NCBI GenBank assembly: GCA_037389465.1
Contig: JAZARR010000193.1
Location: 3,218,501-3,282,500 of the forward strand
DNA from: Baylisascaris procyonis
Lineage: Eukaryota > Nematoda > Chromadorea > Rhabditida > Ascarididae
Reading direction: 5' to 3'
DNA length: 64,000 nucleotides
A program made the translations under genes and the position numbers. The notes under the pieces were generated by a model that had not been told where the DNA came from, made no database searches, and saw nothing but the letters and a program-made list of their open reading frames with translations. This document shows, one piece after another, positions 28,959 through 40,590 of this stretch (position 1 is the stretch's first letter; every line of letters starts with the position of its first letter).

Positions 28959-31900
28959 GTAAGCGTTTTTTTTTTTTTTTGAGATGAACGAATACTTGAT
29001 GGTAGATAAAGCTTTATCAAATTATGTCTCAAATTTATCCCTCATCTAAATCTCAAATTTATCCATGAGATTTAATAAATTAGTAAAATTCATACAATAA
29101 ATCCTTTTTTAAAGAGCGCTTTTTATAATGCTTTCACAATGTTGAATATTTTTTAAAGCTTTTTTTCAGAAATATTTAGCATATATATTTGAGCAAATAT
29201 ATTCAAACGCACACACACATGTATTTTGACATGTGCAAAACTATAGCTTTCAGTATTCATTATGCATATATTCATCAAGCAATTGCATTTTTTAGTATCT
29301 GTTTCGACTTTCAGATTTTTTCTTTGAGGTAAAATTCGGATGAAAAATTCAAATGTGTTTATATTTACAATTTCTATAATTTAATGATAATCAGTACTTT
29401 TTAATTGCTTTGGTTGATAGTAAATTACAGGTAAGTTGATCTTAAGGTTAAACATTTGATAAGAATTTTTATTTAAAGGACGATTCTTCAAGTCCAAAAT
29501 GGTCATCACCACAAATGGATGACGATCGCCGTGCACATCATAATGAGCTCGAGCGAAGACGTCGTGATCACATCAAAGATCACTTTATGTCGTTGAAAGA
29601 CGCAATTCCACTACTCGATGGCGAAAAGGTCTTATATTTAGAAAATATTTCAAATTAAACGCAAATAAACCCTCCCCCCCCCCCTTCCCTCCCTCCCCTC
29701 CACCGCGCAGCATTAAAAAAAACGCATCAATGCATGCGTACGTTATGAGATTATTTATGTATAACAAATAAATAAGCAGTGAGATTATTTATATATAACA
29801 AATAAATAAGCAATGCCATAAATTTATGAGGCAAATAATATATGCGTCTACTTTGATTATAGAGAGGAACATGAGGAAATAAACAGATTTTAGAGGAAGT
29901 TTGCAGCATTTTTAAGGGAGATTTAAACCTAAAATATGCTAGAGTATTGCTTGATTGGTAAAGTGATTGTTTGACGGATAGGGAACGCGTTTGTAAAACT
30001 GATCGCTTAAATGTTCTTTGATGGGTACGATGCGACAATTCCACCAAGTGGGTAGATCCGGTTGATGTTGACACCGCCAACTGCACTGATTTGGCAATCA
30101 CCTCTTCCTAGTATCACTAAAGCATTTTTGATATTAACATCAAATTATGAAGCCGATGAATGAAATCCTGCATCGTGACACAGTTTCTTGCTTAGCAGAA
30201 CATATTCAGCTAAGCGATAAAATATGGTTTTTCTGAAGGTCATGGTCTCGGAAGGGGTCGATAAAATGCAGGAAGGTGATGCTAAAATGACCTCGCTTCG
30301 CAAGATTCACCGCCTTTGTTCAATGTTTTCGAACGGCAAAAAAAGAGGATCTAGCTCAACTTTCCGCATATTACTGTACGTGACCATAAGTTTTACTGTA
30401 TACGACTGGAGGTATTTTGTTTTTTGATGGATACGATAGGGTCCTACATTTGGATCTCTGCATGAGGAGTGGATAAACACTAAACCTTGATGAACACATT
30501 AACCGGGGAATTCATAGTGAATTACAGATGAGTGCACTTTTTTTTTTACAATTTACAAGCAGTGCGTTATATGGGCTCTTTTTTTTGCATCTAAATATTT
30601 GGCATATTGACATTTGACAGTAACTACTTTTTCTTTTGTTTACATTGACACTTCCGTTTTGATTTGTTTTGAGCGCATTTGCGAATTGCATTAAACAACA
30701 TAAAATTAGATTGCATTAAAACGTACAAATAAAATATACGAGAGGGATTCAATGTTTTTTTCAGTAATATGGGCAATAATTTATATAAAATATGAGATTT
30801 TCAACACTAAAAGATTTGTATTTATATTTGTATTTATATTTATATATAATAAGCAATATGCGGGAGCAAATTCCAAATTGTGAAGGCGGAATTCTCGATT
30901 TGCAGCGGGCGGGAAAAAATACTGAATCAAAGGTTGCGTGCAAATAGAGCGGCGAGAAAAAAAAAATTTTTTTTCAGTCGAACCGCACGTTTTCGCTGCT
31001 TGTTTACAGGATCGCAAAGACATTTTAGGTGCAAGCGTACCGGATATAAATTTTTTTTCTAAGTTCCGGAAAGCATCCCTCTCCAAGATTGTTCATGTGC
31101 AAGTAAAAGAGGGGAAAAAGCCAACAAATAGTATACACATAAATATTATCATAAAATATCAGCGAATTGTGTTACTAACGGGAGAAATAATTGTGGCATA
31201 TGAAGTGAAATTAACGATGCGTGTTTGAAGCTGAATATAAGATAAAATTCATCCAGTAATAGCTGCAATTCTAAATTATAAGCATAGTAATTAAAAATTT
31301 GGGCTCGATAATCTCCATTATGGTATAGTTTGAAGAAATGCGTTGTATTGTAGATTTCTTGAACTTTCCTACCTCCAACCAGCCCCTTCTAATATTGATA
31401 TAAGAAGAGACTATTTTCATAGCGAGAAGATCCACATTCGAGAATATTCCTTTATGAGAAAGAACTTTGAATATATATTTTTAAATTTTTCAGTCATCTC
31501 GTGCTCTCATACTAAAACGTGCCGTCGAGTATATTGCGATCATGCAAAAACAAATCGCTGAAAATCAAAGCGATATCGCACAATTGCGACAACAGAATAA
31601 AGAACTCGAAACACAGAGTAAGATTTACATTTAAGAAAATACTATGGGAAGGGGTTTATTTTTGCTGGCAGGGAAACAACCAATCCTCTAAGAAAATATA
31701 GGTTTAATGCGCGGTGATCGGGCAGGGACGGGTAAGTAGCTAATCGAGGGAATTTCGGGAGGGTATAGGGGGAGGGAGGGAGGAAGGGAATGGAGAAGAA
31801 GTAAGCAGTACAAATCTCGAGATTTTTCTAGGAATGATAACAATTTTTTAAAACGTTGAGAAACTTCAAACTCCTACTATCAACTATTAAATGAATTTTT

Positions 31901-32442
31901 CACAACAATTCACTTTATTCGGTAGTCAGCGAAATAAAGTTTTCAATCGATATCTCAATTGATCAAAAATTTATTGAAAAAATTTCATATAAAAATATTT
32001 TCAATATTTATAAAAATAAAATAAAATTTCAGTTAAAGCACTTGATCCCTGTCGTAAAGCAACACCACCATTTATTGACGATGAAGCAGTACGTCCATCA
32101 GTGAGTAATCTACCACCCTATCGTATCGGTGCATGTATGATCGATCCTTCAATATCATCTTCACCATTATTGCCATCACCACTTAACACCACCAATCTTG
32201 CAACAATTCGACAACCTACCACAGCGAGTGCTTTTAGCTTACCAAATGAATTTAATGCCACATCACATCTTTCTACACTCAATCCTATATCACAAAGGTA
32301 CTACTTATATCCTCATAAATGAAACTTTCTATAAGATTTATTAAAAAACCTCCTTATGCAATAAGTAACATTAAGATTGAAGTGATTTATCAATTGTGTA
32401 CTTTATATATATATATATATATATAAAGTACACAATTGATAC

Positions 32443-32533
<91 letters not shown>

Positions 32534-33651
32534 GAAATTAGGTAAGAAAAGAGGCGCTAACTCGTTTTGAAACATTATAACTGCTAACAATCTAATATTA
32601 TTTGTTTATACTCTTCCGGTAAGTGAACGAAAAGAATTTAAATATAATTCATCGTTGCATTTCTATTTAAATATTTATCAGTTATATTATGCATTAAATG
32701 AATGCAAAAATTTTTAAGAAATATTAAAATTTCATTTATTTTAATACTAATAAGGTGAGATAATTAAGGTGCAAGTTGTAATTTCTGATTTGCTTATAAA
32801 GTCTGGATAATCAATCTACCTTTTTATTTAATTCTGTAATATGCAAAGCAATTTTAGCATAGAACAACAACCGGCAAATGATGTTCTTCGAGATAGTATC
32901 ATTCGGGCGGTATCGAATCCACTTTTAAACATCTCCTCTATTCTACTTGCCAACAATCCTCTCAAACTAAATCAGTCAGTTTTAATTCCCATATATTTTA
33001 ATTTATTCACATTTCCGTTTACATGTCACCTCAGTTTAATAGACAAAGGATGGATTACTATGAGTTCTTCGTCTCTAACTTTAACCTGATACAACCTGTA
33101 CGACTGTAAATCCTTTCATACCATCATTATGGCTTAGCGCTATAAAGTCTCTGTGGCTTCGCAACCTTCCACATGTACTATCTATACAAAGTACACTATC
33201 GATTTACTAAATTAAAGATTTTTAAGAAATTTTTTCAAAGATGAAGGGAAAAAAAGAGTATAAAGCAGAATATCCCACATTAAAATTTTTCACGAAAATT
33301 GTCGCAAATTACTTTTTTTTCTAATGTAACTGCATTGTTTCATATAAATAAAAAAAATCTTGGAGTTAGATCATCGATCATATGGCCGTCCATAGAATAT
33401 AAAACACTAAATTTGAAAAGTTTTTTTTTTGAGAAATGAAACCTTTTAAAAAATAAAAAAATTCTAATTCATGAGAGATTATTTTTATTATTGACGGTAA
33501 ACAACTGTTGAAATTATAAAGTTTAGAAAAATTCCGTAATTTCAGGCCTATGTCTGAATTTGACTATGCGCCTGATATTCATTCACGAATTCTGGCCAAT
33601 TCATTAGCAGTACAAGAACGACAACTTGCCACTACTGCTGTTCGCTTATAA
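28848..33651 (+). CDS. max: MAX-like bHLH-leucine zipper transcription factor (six exons)
   Basis: Exons at 28848-28958, 29479-29628, 31494-31617, 32033-32297, 32858-32974 and 33546-33651 join in phase into 873 nt (290 residues plus TAA). Residues 10-16 form a basic, NLS-like cluster. Residues 54-87 give the MAX-type basic region and helix 1 ([17 protein letters not shown]). The E-box contacts of the family are present: H58, E62 and R66. Residues 88-128 form helix 2 and the zipper. The rest is a Ser/Thr/Pro/Asn-rich tail, so the protein is longer than human MAX (160 residues). MAX proteins act in the nucleus as obligate partners of MYC/MAD-type factors on CACGTG sites. In C. elegans the comparable genes are mxl-1 and mxl-3; which one this matches is undecided. 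AATAAA at 33789-33794 is a likely poly(A) signal. Exon 5 start and donor choices are the least certain. Confidence 0.9.
29479..29628 (+). CDS. max: max-like exon 2 (basic region and helix 1)
   Basis: Exactly 50 codons, phase 0 at both ends. The acceptor is the unusual TTTAAAG and the donor is GTCTTA. It carries the DNA-contact residues and ends in ...LLDGEK, the helix 1/loop border used in MAX. Confidence 0.93.
29670..29701. repeat. C-rich polypyrimidine tract in intron 2
   Basis: A run of 12-13 C followed by TTCCCTCCCTCCCC. The other strand has quadruplex potential. It is complementary over about 12 bp or more to the G-rich tract in intron 3. Confidence 0.9.
29746..29813. repeat. 34-bp tandem duplication in intron 2
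   Basis: Two adjacent 34-bp copies begin TGAGATTATTTAT and contain AACAAATAAATAAGCA. They differ at one or two bases. Confidence 0.9.
31494..31617 (+). CDS. max: max-like exon 3 (helix 2 and leucine zipper)
   Basis: Acceptor TTTTTCAG, donor GTAAGA. 41 codons plus 1 nt, starting [14 protein letters not shown] and ending in a Q/N/E-rich zipper. It is the dimerisation exon. Confidence 0.93.
31716..31800 (+). repeat. G-rich tract in intron 3
   Basis: Many G3-G5 runs (for example GGGGGAGGGAGGGAGG around 31768-31783) on the transcribed-sense strand, so an RNA quadruplex is possible in the pre-mRNA. Confidence 0.8.
32033..32297 (+). CDS. max: max-like exon 4 (Pro/Ser-rich tail)
   Basis: Acceptor AAATTTCAG. 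The frame continues from the 1-nt overhang of exon 3 and ends AAAG|GTACTA with a 2-nt overhang. It encodes a low-complexity tail rich in P, S, T and N. Confidence 0.85.
32389..32440. repeat. 52-bp perfect palindrome in intron 4
   Basis: Arms ATCAATTGTGTACTTTA and TAAAGTACACAATTGAT flank a short (TA)n centre. The whole is a perfect inverted repeat able to form a hairpin or cruciform. A further (TA)n tract (about 32449-32530) follows. Confidence 0.92.
32858..32974 (+). CDS. max: max-like exon 5
   Basis: Acceptor CAATTTTAG (like that of exon 1), donor GTCAGT. It continues in phase 2 from exon 4 and leaves 2 nt for exon 6. An in-phase alternative acceptor 9 nt upstream (ATGCAAAG) would add three residues. 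Confidence 0.7.
33546..33651 (+). CDS. max: max-like exon 6 (stop codon)
   Basis: Acceptor AATTTCAG. It starts [15 protein letters not shown] after the shared codon and ends at TAA 33649-33651. The phase matches the GTCAGT donor of exon 5 only. Confidence 0.8.
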
Positions 33652-33788
33652 ACCTCATTGTGCATAACCATTAAACTGTTATTTCCGTTGCTTTTTTTTG
33701 AAGCATTACGTTAGTCAACAGCGCCTTTCATTTCGCATTGTTGCTTATGGTTTGCGCTCGCTGAATTGACTAAAAAAACAAAGAGTTA

Positions 33789-33794
33789 AATAAA
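33789..33794 (+). terminator. poly(A) signal AATAAA of max-like gene
   Basis: A canonical hexamer 138 nt past the stop codon, giving a short 3' UTR typical of nematodes. Confidence 0.5.
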
Positions 33795-34620
33795 CTGCCG
33801 CGAAATTTTTGAATATTTTCAAAGAAATTTTTTTTGAGAGAGTTCGATATTTTTTATGATCAATAACGATGATAAAAACTTCTCTTTTTTCATTCAATTC
33901 TTTCAATATCTAATGAAAATTTTTTGATTATTAAGCCAAATTAATCCCTCATATAGCGTATCCAGCTTTATGCTTTCATTGATAATCGCCTTGAAGATAT
34001 TTGAAAAACGGAAATTGAAAATATTTTTTTCATTCAACTAACTTTAGAAAAAAAAAGAAATTCCGGATGTATTCAGTGAGCATGCAATAGTAGCATGAAG
34101 TTGGAACCGCTGTTTTTTTGATCTCTTTAAAGTCACTATTATTATTGCTTCCATCCGTCTACGCCATATGTGCAGTCATTACATTCAACTCTTCAACTTC
34201 ACACCTGAATTTTATTCGCCACACATTGTTCTTTATAAATATATTTTCTTTATTGTTGTCGAAGTTAAATGAATCCTATTTAAAGGATAATTGAATAATT
34301 TTTTTTGTATAAGGGATAAATATTTTTGCTATATATTATGAGCATATAATAGGTATTGCATATTTAATTATTTATAGTAATTATAAAGCGTTAAAGAGAA
34401 ATATTATGTGAATAATTATTATTCAAATATATTTCTTTATTAGGCTTGACATTTGATTTTATAGCCACGTTGAAATGGTAATTTATATGCTGAATTTATC
34501 GGCTTTTAATAAAATATTTCAAAATCTAATGATGTTGTTGTTTTTTATTGGCCAATATTTAAGCCGTGTTTAATCGCATCGATAGGGGAATGGAAGTTGG
34601 TGAATCACATTGAGCTGAAC
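33795..34620. other. AT-rich intergenic DNA
   Basis: No feature seen. Confidence 0.5.
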
Positions 34621-35280
34621 AGTTGTGGAATCGCATTAAGCCACAATGAGCAGTCGTGTGGCTCTAACCACTATGGGGCGAAATCTGTTGTTCATGTGCA
34701 CACAAATCCGACCACTCAGGGCTGACCAGTGGCATGGAATAGTGATGTCACGAATGTCGCGAAGTGAATAAAAGAGGAGGGGAAAAAGCCGTGAAGAAAG
34801 GAAACGGCTATGTTGTGGAAATCGGGCAGCAGGTGAGTCAGCCATGCACTCCCTGCTGCACGTGATGTCCATGTAGCCCATGGTGCCGTTCCCTCTGACC
34901 GCCAAGCACTCTCCCTTCTTACCGAAGACTTGCATCTCCGTTAGTTCCCAACGGACGAGCAAGCCACGTTATCTCCAGACGATCTCCATGCATATAAGTG
35001 AGCATCGAAGGATTCGAGAGGCAGCCGGGATCAGCGGACGGACAAGCTATCCGTCCAAATATCGCTGGGTCAAAGGACCCAAAAACGCTACTCCGGAGCA
35101 ATCGCTCCAAAAAGGAAGCTCTCGCGGGTGCCAACAAGGCACCAAATAGAAGTTCGGCGGCCGCTCATAGCGGCTACAGGCAACGGAGCCAGCAGGCTCA
35201 CAAAATCCCGCGCTTTCGCGCATCGGCCTCTCCTTGTGATCAGTTGTTTCACCTGCTTTATATATTACTTCACTGAATCG
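34620..35280. other. GC-rich island of unknown origin
   Basis: About 650 bp with GC near 50% in AT-rich surroundings, with overlapping open frames on both strands (for example minus 34636-34962 and plus 34998-35276) and short GC palindromes. There is no recognisable domain. It could be an old LTR or other transposon piece, or transferred DNA. Confidence 0.35.
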
Positions 35281-37205
35281 CCCTCCCCTTCCTCCTCCTC
35301 CGTAGGCCCCTCTCTCCCAATCTTTCCTTTTCCCCTACAAGTGACTAGGACACTTCCATAGTCATATTGGTACCTACACTGGAAGTCACCAGTTATCTTA
35401 AAAGTCTGAAAAAAATAGCTGATATGTGGCAGTGAAGAACGATCTGAGAACAAATGAAGAAAATTTGATAACGTTGGAAGATCAAAATAAAGAATTTTAA
35501 AAAATGCAAAATCATTGTTCGATTTTCCGCCCAGCAAATTTATATTAGCAGATATGGTAATAAGCAATGAATTTTTTATATCTGAAAAGTAATATGTTTT
35601 TAAATCTTTAGCTGTTTTCGTCAACGTTCCAGATGGCAACGAACCGCTGGACTGATCCGCTCGCAAATTGCATTGCGCTTGCTCACTTATATAAGGTTTT
35701 TTTTCATTGAAAATTAAAACTTACAGGGATATGAGGTTCTTTACTGGAAACAACAACCTACCGAGGTATCCTGAGTATCCTACTTCTTTAGATGCGAGTT
35801 TGCTGGATTCATTCTGACGTGTAATACACCAACTTTTAAGTTTAAAAAAAAAACGATCGTTCAGGTACTAAGCTCACCGCTGAATTATAATATTATACTT
35901 TGCCGGACACAAAGTTTCATTTTTATGCTCACCGAACAAGAGATGAACAAGGAGCTGACAAGCACATTTCAATATGTGATGTAAGACAAACGTTCGAGTG
36001 TAGTGCTTCCTTCACAACTAAAAAAAACGTTTAGAGATCAAATTTTTGCACCATTGAGATGGAATACTGTAATGATCTACTTATCGCAAATTAGAAATGC
36101 AATATGCAATAATTATCATGCAAATCACCTAATCACCAGCTTACCAATTTAGGAGTTAAGCCAATGAAGATTAATGATAAATTTGAATATCGAATTCAAA
36201 CCATTAATCGGTGTCATTTTTGATGGACTATCATTACTGCATTCGGTTAGGTCTTCTTGAGATGAGCAAATTTTACACTTAAAAATATTCGGCAGCTAAT
36301 TGATCCACTCTAAACAATTATATGGAAAACTAGGTGACTGAAATAGAGAAAAATAAGAAAATCAGATATATTTAGTCGTTGACGAGGTGATTTAGGAGGA
36401 ACGTCATTGAATATGCAAATTATTTAATGGAACGTAGCGTTAATACGTCGCAATTATGCAAAAATGTACATAAATTTCATTCCTATAATTTTTTATGGTC
36501 GTAAATGAAGATTATTTAATTATTAGAGAGATCGCACATGGCAAATGGGAAAATGCGCCATGTAGGCGAACATAATGTGTTTTCCCAAACCGACGAAATT
36601 ACATTGTGCTGATGATTTGAAAAAATCTTCATATATACTTTACAAAGTGGTAAATTCGATTATGCAAAGAGCGCCAGATTGAAGCATTGAGAGTTTATAT
36701 TGAAATCACTTTTACCTACCGAGGTTATCTGGATATCAGCATCTGCACAGGTGTCTGTCAATAAGTACATCCACATTTACAAGTTAATCACCTCTATATT
36801 TAATTAGTGTCCATCCACCTGGCCATTTAACTCGTTGCCAATCCAATCAAATCTATGTTTTGATTGGAGCCTACTTCATTGATCCCATATTTGATTTGTA
36901 CTTCAGTGTTCAATGAGAGCATCTACTCCGTTAATATTAATCAGCGGCGCCGACGACATTCATCGATTCACATCATTGCAATATCTCTGATCCGTAAGCC
37001 AAAATTTTAAATTCTCTCATTCAATAATGTGAAAACATCCGAAACGTGAATAAAATAGAATGCCTTCCTCATCCGAAAAATTGAAAATTATTACTAGTTA
37101 TTTAAAACTATGAATGCACAATAAATTAAAAACATAAGATTATTTAAAAACTATAAATGCAAAATAAAGTAGTGAAAATAGATCGTAGTCGTAAAAAGGA
37201 TATCC
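35281..37205. other. AT-rich DNA, no gene seen
   Basis: A minus-strand frame (35265-35666, 133 codons) spans the edge of the GC island and has a low-complexity acidic end. No domain is recognised and I do not call it a gene. Confidence 0.4.
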
Positions 37206-37221
37206 AGAGAAAAGAACAAAG

Positions 37222-37318
37222 ACTTGAAAGGTGTACACGTTTCGGCCCTTATTCGTTTACGTGTGCACCTGAGTTATGCGCGGGCCGTCATCAGATCGAT
37301 ACGCATAACCCTATTAGT
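37222..37318 (-). ncRNA. hammerhead-ribozyme-like motif (possible Penelope-like element end)
   Basis: On the minus strand, CTGATGA is followed by C, then GGCCC, a 35-nt loop, GGGCC and GAAAC. These are the two conserved core boxes of a hammerhead ribozyme either side of a 5-bp helix II. The C between CTGATGA and the helix is unpaired, and I could not place a clean helix III and cleavage triplet. Further inverted repeats (GTTATGCG/CGCATAAC; GGTGCACACGT/ACGTGTACACC) overlap it. Penelope-like retroelements are known to carry hammerheads, and a reverse-transcriptase fragment on the same strand lies 3 kb away. The assignment is tentative. Confidence 0.3.
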
Positions 37319-39172
37319 TGAATGATGAAAAGTTGTAATGTTAGTGAAACAGAACGGTGTAAGGGGCAGCGTAATAAGGAGAAAGATAGAAGTAGAAAAG
37401 AAGACCTGGAAACGCAAAAGACGAGCAATAAATGAAGAAATGCAACTGAAGTCGTAAAGCCAACTATAGATAGCGCCAATATAAATATAATTAATAATAC
37501 GGGCTAAAAGTAAATTACAAAGACCCCGCCTACCTCATCATCACGTTCCGGTTTTCTCCTTTTCCCAGTAACCGATCCTTGTGAAGCCGAACCTACGTTC
37601 CTCTTGCCACAGAGTTTATATTACAAACTTTTTTAAAAAGAAGGCAAAGTTTAGAAGTTTTTCCAAAAAACACAAAACACACGACGCTACAAATTGCCTC
37701 GCGCCTAACAAGAAATGTTACCTATGTTGCCCTAATAATATACCAATAACAATATTAAACTGTGACTACTAACCTAAATTGTTACACTAAACCATTATGG
37801 GTAATGGAACAAAAGTTAATGCACGACATTACTACAAGGTGGTGAGTGAAATTTCTTTTCAATCTAATTAATAAGTAGAGAATGGTCAAAATTACTCTAT
37901 GATATAGTTATCGTAAAGCTACTAAAATAAAAAGAAAATTTTGAAACCAAAATTGAAATCCCGTGTGTAAAAAGAAAGTTATGAAACTAAATTGAAATCC
38001 CGTGTGTGTAGACGTGCGTCGTACGCAATAGTGCTAATGTTAATGGTGGTCGTAGAAGGTTCCAGCATGTTCCAGCAATTGATCAACTCTGAAAGACGCT
38101 CCAATGCTGTATTCGCACTCTAATGTTCTATCCACCATCAGACTAGCCAACGTTCGAAATTGAGGTGCTGCCCGCAAAAAGGAGGAAAAGATATGGGACG
38201 CTCTTCTTGCTCGTTAAGCAATCGCAGCATTATGTGAGTGGATGTTCGTCTTAAGTCAGATATCTGATCTTTACTCGTGCTCTAAACACAAGACGTTGCA
38301 TTCACTATCTTAATCTATCAGCGAAACGTCTTCAACTGATATGCTTTCATAAGGATACACAATATTATATGTTTTATTATTATTTTCGAAATTTTGAAAA
38401 CTATTTAGTTTAATGAAATGAAATGCAAAAAAGCGCATTATCGTAGAATTTTCTGGTGCAATTTCCCTTTTTCAGCTGTCCTACGAACAACGGTTGAATC
38501 AATATTCACCAATAAGGATTCTTCATGTTTTGCACATTCAGCAATTTTCTTATTAGTGGTAATGCAGTACTGCATTAAATCCGGATTTTTCCAAAATTTT
38601 CCATAAAGCGATGAATCTAAGAATTTATGCAAATTTTACCCGACCGATACGTTATGAAGCATTCTTCCTAATATCATACAAGTATTGTTTACAGTTGTGC
38701 GAAGGAGTGGTGGTTCATTCTCGTTCAATACACAAGGAGTTGCTCAGCTCATAAACTCTTTCATTGCCGGTGATTGAATTTCTAATATTTCTATTTGACT
38801 GCTCTTAGTTACATAGCGATATCTTTTCGTTAGAACCAATAAGAGGTGATCTAATCCTTGTCAGTCTGCGTTGATGTTTTTCGGATGCCTGCGTGCCTAC
38901 TCCTTCCCGCTCCACCTGTGTATATAGGTTAAACCGTCTATACGGTAATTTCAACTTGAGCTTCACAAGAGTTAGAGCTACAGGAGGTGCAGTAATCTTC
39001 GCCTTTCAAGTTTTGCATGAGCATACTAAACTGCACTTTATGTGCTTTGCCACGTTCATTTTGTTTATTCTCAATGTAATACTTTCTGCTAAAATTCTAG
39101 ACGGACGATCTACTTGGAATCTATAGATCAATCTAAGCAGTAACAAAAAACATTGTAACTTTTATCACTACC
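37319..39172. other. repeat-derived DNA, no intact gene
   Basis: 38018-38079 matches 39797-39846 (start of the decayed gag), so a second scrap of that element lies here. The rest has no recognisable product. Confidence 0.4.
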
Positions 39173-39173
39173 G

Positions 39174-39402
39174 TTGTGTACCTGTATGCCGCTGTAGTAC
39201 ACTGACTGAGGATTGTTGCGTCGCCGAGTGACGGTGTGATGATGTAGACGAAACGGCGAGTGAGGAGCGAACTTTATTAGAACCGAAGTAGCGAGAGAGG
39301 CACACACAAGAAACACACACACCAAAAACAACGGAAAAGGCACAGCTTATATAGTGGTCGTCACATGACAATTCATGTTGAAATAGATAGCTCTGCTATG
39401 TA
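39174..39402 (-). mobile_element. Ty3/gypsy LTR fragment, related to the 42-44 kb element
   Basis: Aligns with the 41844-42074 part of the intact LTR, sharing CGAAACGGCGAGTGAGGAG, TTTATTAGAACCGAAGTAGC and the TATA segment. It has scattered differences, so it is older or from a sister family. The U3 end is missing: similarity stops at CTCTGCTATGTA and gag-like sequence follows directly. Confidence 0.85.
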
Positions 39403-39422
39403 ATAAATGCGTCGAGGGTCGA

Positions 39423-39860
39423 GTGTAGACATATACGAATATAAGACATTTGAACCGATCCTCTGTGCACGTCCCAAGTCGAAAGTTCGCGCATTCGCGA
39501 TTGACTCGTCCGGCGTAGGTAACGAAATCTTCTCTTGGTTCTTTAGCGAGCTTCATACATGCGTATCATGCGTTCTTCAGCGATTGTTGCGGTACAAATA
39601 GATCTGTAAGCACCGTGATTGTGCCTGCGAAGTTGACATTGCAAGCAGCTCTCGGTAAAATATAGTTGGCATATTTTCCGTACGCGATAATGTCGAGCTT
39701 CTGGAGGAGGACGCGAACGCGAGTGGCATCGTCCAGCGTTGCGCCGTCAACTGGTAAGACGTCCTCGTGCCGTCGATACCATCCCTCGAATGTTAGGTCG
39801 AACGCAATAGTGCTGATGTTAATGGTAGTAGAAGGTTCCAGCAATGCACCAATTTTGGCG
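39423..39860 (-). pseudogene. Ty3/gypsy gag fragment, broken
   Basis: The minus-strand frame (39844 down to about 39423) shows retrotransposon Gag features: a W/R-containing N-terminal block, a DDATRVRVLLQKL helix and the typical AKEPREDFVTYAGR-type segment. An in-frame TGA at 39566-39568 breaks it. It ends abruptly at the LTR fragment, so the rest of gag and all of pol are deleted. On the minus strand TGGCGCC, read 2 nt after a GCAACA, looks like a primer-binding site (39857-39863). Confidence 0.7.
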
Positions 39861-40159
39861 CCATATGTTGCTATAGACCAATGTTAGATCAATATTTTAG
39901 TGAACCTTTATAAACGAGAACCGTGATTGGCGAACCAATAAATATAGTTTCCATGAAGTTAGCGATATAGCACTTAGTTAAAACCACCTTCTCTGATATG
40001 GAGCACCGTATTATTAAGTAAATAATCTTAATAACCTAGATTTTATTAATGTGGTTATAAAAATCAAGCTATTATGTGAATTGTATTTTATTATTAGAAT
40101 CCACCAACCCGTTTATTCCATGAAATAGGTCTGTCTTTAATCTCACCACGTGTAAGATA

Positions 40160-40590
40160 CTAAAGCCCGTAAAAAATTGTATCAAGCAAATTACTAATAC
40201 TCTGTCTGTTTGGGTAAAGAAACTTATATATCAATTCCGGTTTATTGATCAATGCCTTGTATACAATCTTTTTCATGATGAAAATACTAAGACCTTTATC
40301 CGTATAATTTTTAAGTAGATCTTTGCACTTGTTGATGAAATCTTCTTTAACGGAGCACAGTTTAGTAGATCTATAGATTTGGGAAACTATGAGGTTTTTA
40401 TGTATAAACAGAGGAATATTACTATCCAATTGAGTATGTGTGTTAAATGAAAAGTTAAACTGATCGGTCTTATCATATACGTTTCTGACCACACCATTAC
40501 GTGTAATAGATAAGTTTAAATCCAAAAATTGGCCATATTACCAGCATAAGTAAACTCGATCTGTAATGCTTCACCGGGACGCTTATGGTG
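40160..40590 (-). pseudogene. reverse-transcriptase C-terminal fragment (Penelope-like or LINE-like)
   Basis: The minus-strand frame runs LDLNLSITRNG...YDKTDQFNF...LDSNIP...SQIYRSTKLC...DFINKCKDLL. This is the order seen after the catalytic core in a widespread class of non-LTR/Penelope-like reverse transcriptases (FLDL, YDKRDDFNF, LDSNIP, ISQL.RYAR.C blocks). The upstream part, ...ALQIEFTYAGN, is in another frame, with a stop just before the FLDL block, so a frameshift is present. The catalytic YxDD region is absent. Class assignment is from memory of the motif order. Confidence 0.5.

Noticed and set aside
35265..35666. 133-codon minus-strand frame as a gene
   Set aside because: Spans the border of the GC island, ends in a low-complexity E/G run, and has no recognised domain or clear splice signals.
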